Shown: piece by piece, positions 1 through 5,210 of the stretch | Numbering within the stretch: position 1 is the first letter of the stretch | Layout of the letters: each line of letters opens with the position of its first letter | Assembly (NCBI GenBank): GCA_002371025.1 | Contig: DFFQ01000121.1 | Span: forward strand, 1-5,210 | Direction: 5' to 3' | Length of the DNA stretch: 5,210 nt | Origin: Lachnospiraceae bacterium UBA3772 | Lineage (GTDB): Bacteria; Bacillota; Clostridia; Lachnospirales; Lachnospiraceae | Notes under the pieces: generated by a model | The model's database searches: none | What the model saw: the letters and a program-made list of their open reading frames with translations, nothing else | Told to the model about the DNA's origin: nothing | Program-made: the position numbers and the translations under genes

Positions 1-24
1 CCCCATTGTGGCACAAACAAGTAC

Positions 25-561
25 CTACAAAACAGCCACACGCCTTTTAGAAATCTTTTCATATGCAATCCTTATAATAAAATAAAGACCATACCCTATT
101 AAACAACCAAGAGTATTATGCATTACATCATCTAACTCCGAGTAGCCTCTCCTTAGAAACAATTGAAGAACTTCTATAGATAACGATATACCAGCACCCA
201 TTAGTAGTATACTCCAACATTTCTGTTTATTGAAGCACAAACCCAATAAAAAACCGATGGGTATGAACACTACTACGTTCATAATATTCTCTACGATTAA
301 ATCTGGTCTGCTATAACTCCAGAATGGAATTAATTCACATCTAATTACGCCCCAATCTTCCCTGAGAAAGACTGTAGAACTATATAATAAAAATAAGTAT
401 TCTATTAATAACAACAAAGCAATGTCTTTTCCAGATTTCCTCCATTTTGAAAAAAATAAAATAACTGCTCCAATAACGAATACCGACAGTAAACCTTCGT
501 AAACAAATTGAGGGACACCACTAATTAAGGATAATATGTAAAATTTAAATTCTTCTATCAC
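25..561 (-). CDS. VanZ family integral membrane protein
   Basis: A 178-residue predicted inner-membrane protein with about five hydrophobic segments (roughly 18-37, 47-66, 91-110, 114-134, 147-166). The VanZ signature is clear: IPFWSYS (78-84), ENIMNVVVFIPIGFLLG (91-107), SIEVLQLFLRRGYSELDD (128-145) and NTLGCLIGYGLY (149-160). The polar residues N92, E130, Q133, D144, D145 and N149 are the ones usually conserved. VanZ is named for an accessory teicoplanin-resistance gene, but in Bacteroidetes these proteins recur in polysaccharide loci and their biochemical role is unknown; there is no reason to call this a resistance gene. The start is GTG at 561. An in-frame TAA lies two codons upstream, and the next methionine is at residue 94, inside the core, so GTG is the only sensible start. 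The basic C-terminus (YEKISKRRVAVL) is typical. It follows the beta-helix gene after 103 nt. Confidence 0.9.
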   Translation of the reverse strand: MIEEFKFYILSLISGVPQFVYEGLLSVFVIGAVILFFSKWRKSGKDIALLLLIEYLFLLYSSTVFLREDWGVIRCELIPFWSYSRPDLIVENIMNVVVFIPIGFLLGLCFNKQKCWSILLMGAGISLSIEVLQLFLRRGYSELDDVMHNTLGCLIGYGLYFIIRIAYEKISKRRVAVL

Positions 562-664
562 CTTTTACAATTCAACTTTAGTATACCATTTTCTTCATTA
601 TCCTTACTCTTCCTTGCAGTAGAACGAATAATACATCCTTTGTTTTAGTGCCCATACCTTTCGC

Positions 665-2488
665 TCACTTTATGTCAGTTATTAAATCTATTTTCTTATT
701 ATCTAAGCCTGTTTTCATTTTTATGCCATTTCTCTTTACTCCTGCTACAATTTCTGCCTTTTCTAGTTTTGAATAATCATGAATTAAACATGGGGTATAT
801 GTTCTATTGGGGGATGCATCAAAAGATTTATGTGAAATGGTATTTCCACAGTACTTGATATATCCTTCTGCAGCAAGTACTTCGACCGTACAATTTTTTC
901 CCTGTGCCAAATTGTTTTGGCAAAACACATTATTCTTTATTACTATATTTTTGACTTGATTTATAAGTAATTCAGCATAACTTGTATGTCTTGACTCTTC
1001 TATTATATTACCAGAATATCTAAAATCACACCCTTTTACGCACTGGACTACGGGCATATGTAAACCTATCATTCTATTCTTGGTATATGTTATATTATCT
1101 CCATACATAGTTGCACCCCTAAATACCATATCAATATTATCACTTTTGTTCTCGAAATAATTATTAGAAATAGTAATCCTCTTGGAGCCAGAATTGATTT
1201 CAGGATTATTGTCACATCCAATATAATAACGATCTGGTAATCGTTTGTCTCGGGTAACTATATGTATTATTGATACTCTTTCACCTTCTTGAACTATTCT
1301 ATTTTCCCATTTATTATTTTCAATTCTTATTTCTTCGCCATAGGCTTCTACTAATCCTTTTGTATCATAGCATTCATTGTTATGTATATAAACATTACGG
1401 GCACGATACATGGTCCATTCTGATAAATCTATAGCTACACTCCTCTTACCATTATAGAATTTATTGCAGCTAATTTCAGAATCATAACAAAATACATTAA
1501 ATGCACTTCCATCATAATTATAAACTTCATTGTTCTTAACTATACAGCGACCATCTATGATAGTAAAAAAAGAAGCACTGCCTGATGATGATGAAAAGGC
1601 TGATTTGTTATTAGTAAAATATGTTATATTATGTGGATTATTATTAGGGACACACCAAAAGATTTCCCGACTAACATCAAATGTAGTACAATTATTAATA
1701 ATACATTTGTCATACTGCATTATTGCAATTGCACTGGTCCCTATTCTACTTTTATCTGACAAGTCACGATAATCTTTTTCATATTCACTTGGACCGCTAT
1801 AATACTTGTCAATGGTAATGTTCTCTAACACTACTTCGGACACATAAAACAATTGAATACATCTTCTGGAAGATGACGCACCTCTAAAGCCTTTATTTTG
1901 CCCTCGTATTGTTAAGTTTGACAATTTAACATAGTCAATTTTTTTATCCGCCCATGGCTCCATATAGAAGCACTCACCAACGTGGTTACTATCATAGAAA
2001 AGTTGAATATCGCAATTATTAAAGTTTGCTTCAACATTATTATTAATATGTATTTTTTCTATGTTAGTATAAACTCCCTTTGAAAATTCGATCCTTGTTC
2101 CATCACTAATATTGAACAAAGTTTGTATCTCATCTTGCGTGTGTGAAACATTCAAGAAAACATCCGTGTCTTTAACAACTCTTTTACCTTCAATCTTACA
2201 GTTGTTTATTGAAAGAGAATCACCGATAAAGGGCTTAGAATACTTGATTATAGTATTATTTCCAACTATGGTGCCATTTTTTATTCTTCCACCATCAAAA
2301 ATCAAAGTACAGTTGCGGGGCAGAATAATTTCCCTTCCTTGTAAATCAAACTGATCTGTTATTTTATAGATAGAATTCTCCCGCCCACCTTCGATCATCA
2401 GCTTCTCAAAAGGTAATAATGCACCAGATGCGCAACTTGTAAAGAAGTACAGCAGTAAAAGAGAACTGAATGAAATAGTACGTTTCAT
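665..2488 (-). CDS. Right-handed parallel beta-helix lipoprotein
   Basis: A 607-residue exported protein. The ATG at 2488 gives a clean lipoprotein signal, KR then a hydrophobic stretch ending FFTSC, with Cys19 as the lipidated residue. An upstream GTG (2521) would add 11 residues before the signal and is less likely. After a short linker comes LPRNC (56-60), FDGG (64-67) and NGTIVGNNT (71-79), an N-terminal coil signature I associate with beta-helix proteins of gut Bacteroidetes. The body then repeats hydrophobic-x-N-N-x-hydrophobic turns, with asparagines near 158, 191, 223, 266, 294, 320, 342, 371, 392, 443, 471, 494, 520 and 549, typical of stacked rungs with an Asn ladder. Such folds occur in polysaccharide lyases, epimerases and tailspikes. 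No catalytic signature was recognised, so binding or modification of the exported polysaccharide is inference from context. There are 19 cysteines after the lipid site. Composition is markedly AT-rich. Confidence 0.87.
   Translation of the reverse strand: MKRTISFSSLLLLYFFTSCASGALLPFEKLMIEGGRENSIYKITDQFDLQGREIILPRNCTLIFDGGRIKNGTIVGNNTIIKYSKPFIGDSLSINNCKIEGKRVVKDTDVFLNVSHTQDEIQTLFNISDGTRIEFSKGVYTNIEKIHINNNVEANFNNCDIQLFYDSNHVGECFYMEPWADKKIDYVKLSNLTIRGQNKGFRGASSSRRCIQLFYVSEVVLENITIDKYYSGPSEYEKDYRDLSDKSRIGTSAIAIMQYDKCIINNCTTFDVSREIFWCVPNNNPHNITYFTNNKSAFSSSSGSASFFTIIDGRCIVKNNEVYNYDGSAFNVFCYDSEISCNKFYNGKRSVAIDLSEWTMYRARNVYIHNNECYDTKGLVEAYGEEIRIENNKWENRIVQEGERVSIIHIVTRDKRLPDRYYIGCDNNPEINSGSKRITISNNYFENKSDNIDMVFRGATMYGDNITYTKNRMIGLHMPVVQCVKGCDFRYSGNIIEESRHTSYAELLINQVKNIVIKNNVFCQNNLAQGKNCTVEVLAAEGYIKYCGNTISHKSFDASPNRTYTPCLIHDYSKLEKAEIVAGVKRNGIKMKTGLDNKKIDLITDIK
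2432..2488 (-). other. Lipoprotein signal peptide with lipobox
   Basis: Codons 1-19 of the beta-helix gene. A basic start (MKR) is followed by an uninterrupted hydrophobic core and FTSC, in which Cys19 (codon at 2434-2432) fits a signal peptidase II site. The phenylalanine at -3 is less usual than Leu but tolerated in Bacteroidetes. The residues after the cysteine (ASGALLPFEK) lack the acidic run that acts as the surface-export signal for Bacteroidetes lipoproteins. This suggests a periplasm-facing rather than surface-exposed anchor. Confidence 0.75.
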
Positions 2489-2552
2489 CTTTACTTTAAA
2501 TATCCGGTCAGGTGAATTCACAGCTAATGGCTTAAAAAAGAATCTTGATTAC

Positions 2553-3617
2553 TTATTTGTCTCTTTTATAAATTCTTTCTTTTATTTTTAGCCAATTAAC
2601 ATTCAACATGATACTTGGCATAAAGAGGATTGTATTTCTTGGAAATATCTTGCCAATAGAATATGTATCCGATAAAACCTTGTGCTTGTAATCTTTAATT
2701 ACAAAGTTAATTATCTGTTTTGCTTTTTTATGCCATTTTTGTTTATCCTCATAAAATGGCATCGCCTCTACTGGCATAGCAAGATAATTCACAGCCAAAG
2801 CAGCGAATGCTTTCCATTCAGACATTAGCCCAGAATTACGTAACCACTTATCCAGCAATTCCACTTTAATCTCCTTTTTATACATCCATAACAGCCTACA
2901 CCAATCACATAACTGTCGAATATTCATCCCCTCCTTATAGAAGTGTTTGATAAAATGGGTAAAAATGAAGAAGACATCATTACTGGGTGCTGGAAGGGGG
3001 ATAGATGAACCTTCATTCTGCCAAGTTCTAACATTGCCGCCATAAAAAACATTATTTTGAACTTCATCTATCGTTTTATCGACTCTTGCAGAGAGTCCTG
3101 TTCTCAAAGATCCATGAATTTCTACATACCAACCCTCAATAGTCATCCCCAGATGTTGTGAATATCTCTCTTCATGTTTATTCCCAGATGACAAAGGAAG
3201 AAGATAGTCTTTGGCTTTCTTATAATTCGAGTCACTTAATAAGAAATCAACATCACCAGAAACTCTCCACGAAGGTCTCTCATAACACTGTGCTACCCCC
3301 TGTCCTTTCACAAGAAGAGTATAGATTTCAGAATTGCGCATTCTTCCAACCAAACCGCTTATGAAAACGTTCATCGCTTGATTGCGTTGTTCTAATTGGA
3401 TAGCTTGGCCAACAAACTGTAATACAATCTCTTGTGGGACTTTTTTGTCTTTTATATGTTCTATTCCCGCCGCAACAAGCCCAACAACACTTTGTTGTTC
3501 CGCATAACGAAGAACCACATTATAGTCTATCTTATTATAAATAGAAAGCAAGGCATCTTTTTCCCAAAGACCTGCTTTCAGCAATGCGATGAAAGCATCT
3601 ATATTCTTGTCCATCAT
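2553..3617 (-). CDS. Nucleotidyltransferase-fold protein (NTP_transf_5 / PF14907 family)
   Basis: A 354-residue predicted cytoplasmic protein of the polymerase-beta-like nucleotidyltransferase fold. An N-terminal helical region (about 1-95) precedes the catalytic-type core: LLVKGQGVA (101-109), then R118 and SGDVDFLL (120-127) with D122 and D124 as the metal-binding pair, and VEIHGSL (165-171) where E167 is the likely third carboxylate. The second half carries HFIKHFYKEG (221-230) and NIRQLCDW (232-239), matching the His...His and RQL-D-W pattern of this family. The acidic triad looks intact, so activity is plausible. The family is common in exopolysaccharide and exosortase-type loci, but its substrate is not established; it might modify a sugar, lipid or protein. 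The gene begins 4 nt after the sugar transferase stop, implying coupled translation. Two adjacent ATGs (3617 and 3614) are both usable. The C-terminus is strongly basic. Confidence 0.85.
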   Translation of the reverse strand: MMDKNIDAFIALLKAGLWEKDALLSIYNKIDYNVVLRYAEQQSVVGLVAAGIEHIKDKKVPQEIVLQFVGQAIQLEQRNQAMNVFISGLVGRMRNSEIYTLLVKGQGVAQCYERPSWRVSGDVDFLLSDSNYKKAKDYLLPLSSGNKHEERYSQHLGMTIEGWYVEIHGSLRTGLSARVDKTIDEVQNNVFYGGNVRTWQNEGSSIPLPAPSNDVFFIFTHFIKHFYKEGMNIRQLCDWCRLLWMYKKEIKVELLDKWLRNSGLMSEWKAFAALAVNYLAMPVEAMPFYEDKQKWHKKAKQIINFVIKDYKHKVLSDTYSIGKIFPRNTILFMPSIMLNVNWLKIKERIYKRDK

Positions 3618-3621
3618 AGTT

Positions 3622-4275
3622 TTAAATCACTTCTCCAGCATACTGCATCTTCTTACCCATGACAGTACATAAAATCATCTGAAAATCCTTAATGAACGAA
3701 TAGTGTCTATAATAATAACAATTCAGCCGAACTTTGTCTGGATAGATTATGTTGTCATTATATTCCACGGCAATATCTTGGGCATCACGGTTATCACCTT
3801 CCGCTTGTTTCTTTGCAACATAATCAGCAATCATTTCATCTTCTAATCGATACTTCAATGTGGCTGGTCCCGTGATGCCAGGACGTAATTTCAGTACATC
3901 CCTGTCATCACCCACCAGCTTGTCCGCATACCCAGGAACATCCGGCCTCGGTCCAACGAAACTCATGTTACCAATCAACACATCCCATAGTCCTGGTAAT
4001 TCGTCTAACTTATAATGACGAAGTTTTGCGCCAAGAGGTGTAATGCGGCTATCCCCAGCCACCGATACAGTGCTGCCATTGTGTTTAACAGTCATTGTGC
4101 GGAACTTATGGCAGTTAAACAGTTCGCCTCCCTTACCTACTCTCTTCTGCACAAAGAAAGCTGGGCCTCCAGGCATTTTCATCTTGACCAGTATAGCGAC
4201 AACAACTAATACTGGCCATAAGAACAAAAGACCCACCAAAGAAACCACCCGATCAAATAACCATTTGATTATCAT
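3622..4275 (-). CDS. Initiating sugar transferase (monotopic phosphoglycosyl transferase, PglC/WcaJ catalytic type)
   Basis: Transfers a sugar-1-phosphate from a UDP-sugar to undecaprenyl phosphate at the inner membrane, the first committed step of capsule/EPS repeat-unit assembly. From the ATG at 4275 the protein is 217 residues. It opens MIIKWLFDR, followed by one hydrophobic segment (about 8-32) with W20-P21 in the middle, as in the re-entrant helix of PglC. Then come FFVQKRVGKGG (40-50), KFRTM (57-61), LDELPGLWD (90-98) with the catalytic Asp-Glu pair D91-E92, SFVGPRPDVP (105-114) and LRPGITGPATLKYR (130-143). It lacks the extra N-terminal membrane region of long WcaJ/WbaP proteins, so it is the minimal form. 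A longer reading starts at TTG 4308 and overlaps the upstream gene by 17 nt. I prefer the ATG because relatives begin just before the K/R-x-LFD motif and A-rich AAAAGAT lies just upstream. Sugar specificity is unknown. Confidence 0.93.
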   Translation of the reverse strand: MIIKWLFDRVVSLVGLLFLWPVLVVVAILVKMKMPGGPAFFVQKRVGKGGELFNCHKFRTMTVKHNGSTVSVAGDSRITPLGAKLRHYKLDELPGLWDVLIGNMSFVGPRPDVPGYADKLVGDDRDVLKLRPGITGPATLKYRLEDEMIADYVAKKQAEGDNRDAQDIAVEYNDNIIYPDKVRLNCYYYRHYSFIKDFQMILCTVMGKKMQYAGEVI

Positions 4276-4291
4276 ATATCTTTTAGATTTA

Positions 4292-5149
4292 TTACCACTT
4301 CCTTCCAAGAATTTTATTCTTTGCTCTAGTCACAAAGGTTTTAATATACTTTGGCAAAAACTTAGAAAAATAAATGCCTATACCTGTTTGCACAATCTGA
4401 TCAATCGAAAACGCATTCCTAAGTCTTTCCTTATCATGAATCACACTTGTCCCAATTAGGAAATTAGCATCGTTTATCATATTCTTTTCATGAACGACCT
4501 CACACCACATTGGCTTGTTTTCTATATGTACCACCTTCACGTCTTTAATGGTGTCAATATAGTAATGGCCGCCATAACCAAAGATACCTCGAAACGTTAT
4601 TGGATTAGCATTTTCAACAACACTTACAAAATGATTCTTAGGATAGCGAATCTTTGTCATGAACTTATCTTCCAAATAATATTGGTAACCTTCATCATAG
4701 TAAAAGAATGTACCATCAGTGAACATTTTTACTCTATTTTGCAAGTCTTCAACAAAGCTTGTCTCCAATGCATCATCATTGTCTAGATAGGTCGTAATTA
4801 TACGCTTCGCTTTAGCCCGATTAACAATCACCTCTCTGAAGATTTCTGCAAAGTAACGTCCTTTATTCGGTTCAACAAAAACCGGTGTTATTTGAGGACA
4901 TTCTATCTGATACTTCTTAATTTTTTCTTTTATTTTTTCTGGTGAAGTTCTATCAAATAGTATAATCCATTCATAGTTATGAGATGTTTGATTTTTTATC
5001 GACGGGAGACAATACTGCTCAAATAACAAAACTCTATGTTCTAGCCATTCTGTCGTCCTTACAGGATGCCCTCCTTTATCGTTCTGCCAAAGAAGAATAT
5101 TAAAACGAGTTAAAAGAAAATGCTGAAGTTCATTATGCGAATCATTCAT
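4292..5149 (-). CDS. Putative rhamnosyltransferase-family glycosyltransferase (PF11316-like)
   Basis: A 285-residue cytoplasmic glycosyltransferase, expected to add one sugar from a nucleotide-sugar donor to the growing lipid-linked repeat unit. The N-terminal part has the family pattern HFLLTRFN (10-17), then WLEHRVLLFEQYCLPSI (35-51) and NYEWIILFD (58-66), which I recognise from the 'putative rhamnosyl transferase' family. A GT-A-like acidic metal/donor motif, YLDNDDAL, sits at 121-128 (D123, D125, D126). Near the end, MWCEVVHEKN (214-223) matches the family's conserved Trp...His region. There is no signal peptide or membrane segment; the C-terminus is basic (RAKNKILGRKW), suggesting membrane-surface association. 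The ATG start at 5149 overlaps the upstream stop by 8 nt, and the stop lies 16 nt before the next gene's preferred start. The family name implies rhamnose, but donor and linkage cannot be read from sequence. Confidence 0.85.
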   Translation of the reverse strand: MNDSHNELQHFLLTRFNILLWQNDKGGHPVRTTEWLEHRVLLFEQYCLPSIKNQTSHNYEWIILFDRTSPEKIKEKIKKYQIECPQITPVFVEPNKGRYFAEIFREVIVNRAKAKRIITTYLDNDDALETSFVEDLQNRVKMFTDGTFFYYDEGYQYYLEDKFMTKIRYPKNHFVSVVENANPITFRGIFGYGGHYYIDTIKDVKVVHIENKPMWCEVVHEKNMINDANFLIGTSVIHDKERLRNAFSIDQIVQTGIGIYFSKFLPKYIKTFVTRAKNKILGRKW

Positions 5150-5210
5150 GTTTCACATACTTCATTTTTTTGTAGAAACCAAATAGCAAGTTAACTCCTG
5201 TATACCACAT
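5142..5210 (-). CDS. 3' end of an upstream operon gene (partial, unidentified)
   Basis: On the minus strand, only one of the three frames stays open from the window edge. It encodes a 22-residue tail ending KKMKYVKHE and stops with TGA at 5144-5142. That stop lies inside the start of the next gene (ATG at 5149), giving an 8-nt overlap, the usual arrangement of translationally coupled capsule genes. The tail is hydrophobic then basic (NLLFGFYKKMK), which would suit the end of a glycosyltransferase or a membrane protein such as a flippase or polymerase, but it is too short to assign a family. The ATG exactly at the window edge is probably an internal methionine. Support comes from the frame being open and from the overlap geometry; function is unknown. 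Confidence 0.55.
   Translation of the reverse strand: MWYTGVNLLFGFYKKMKYVKHE

Noticed and set aside
6..16. Inverted repeat TTGTG-G-CACAA just after the VanZ stop, considered as a terminator
   Set aside because: A one-base spacer cannot form a hairpin loop, the stem would be very short, and the window ends too soon to see a following T-run.
25..561. Glycopeptide resistance gene vanZ
   Set aside because: The protein belongs to the VanZ family, but no other van genes are present and the context is polysaccharide synthesis, so a resistance call is unsupported.
562..664. Bacteroides-type promoter (TTTG around -33, TAnnTTTG around -7) before VanZ
   Set aside because: No properly spaced pair was found on the minus strand here. 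Isolated TAnnTTTG matches elsewhere (near 1680 and 2705) fall inside coding sequence without a partner.
1530..1772. 80-codon plus-strand ORF within the beta-helix gene
   Set aside because: Antisense shadow of the repetitive AT-rich beta-helix coding sequence, with no recognisable domain or start context. The same applies to 2112-2354.
2512..2521. Perfect 10-bp palindrome GTGAATTCAC upstream of the beta-helix gene
   Set aside because: The symmetry does not extend beyond 10 bp and no second copy was noticed; it is short enough to be chance, so it is not called an operator.
4043..4459. 138-codon plus-strand ORF opposite the two transferase genes
   Set aside because: It lies antisense to two well-supported coding regions, its product is Thr/Pro/Leu-rich with no recognisable family, and it spans their junction; a chance open frame.
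4490..4786. 98-codon plus-strand ORF within the glycosyltransferase gene
   Set aside because: Antisense to conserved glycosyltransferase motifs, including the acidic LDNDDAL region; no family resemblance. Shorter plus-strand frames at 3158-3364, 3432-3662 and 4015-4209 were rejected for the same reason.

Overview
The window looks like a stretch of a surface-polysaccharide (capsule/EPS) biosynthesis locus from a gut-type Bacteroidales bacterium (Bacteroides/Phocaeicola-like). This rests on the AT-rich composition, the protein families present, weak or absent Shine-Dalgarno sequences, a Bacteroides-style VanZ protein, and an initiating sugar transferase of the WPVLVVVAIL...MPGGPAFFVQKRVGKGG type that I know from Bacteroides capsule loci. 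Genus assignment is inference.

All genes are on the minus strand, so the operon reads from high to low coordinates. (1) 5210-5142: the 3' end of an upstream gene, only 22 codons visible. (2) 5149-4292: a putative rhamnosyltransferase-type glycosyltransferase whose start overlaps the upstream stop. (3) 4275-3622: a short monotopic phosphoglycosyl transferase (PglC/WcaJ catalytic-domain type), which attaches the first sugar-phosphate to undecaprenyl phosphate. (4) 3617-2553: a nucleotidyltransferase-fold protein of the NTP_transf_5 family, 4 nt after the transferase. (5) 2488-665: a 607-residue lipoprotein that is almost entirely a right-handed parallel beta-helix. (6) 561-25: a VanZ-family membrane protein. 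The first four are tightly coupled. Gaps of 64 and 103 nt separate the last two, but no strong promoter or terminator is visible, so a single transcription unit from a promoter outside the window is the simplest reading.

The transferase would start the lipid-linked repeat unit in the cytoplasm and the glycosyltransferase would extend it. The beta-helix lipoprotein would act after export, in the periplasm or at the outer membrane, perhaps binding or modifying the polymer. The nucleotidyltransferase-fold and VanZ proteins have no firmly assigned role. The three genes after the initiating transferase are the least understood part and the best candidates for new biology. No RNA genes, CRISPR arrays, insertion sequences or convincing terminators were seen. 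There is no gene-free stretch longer than about 100 bases.
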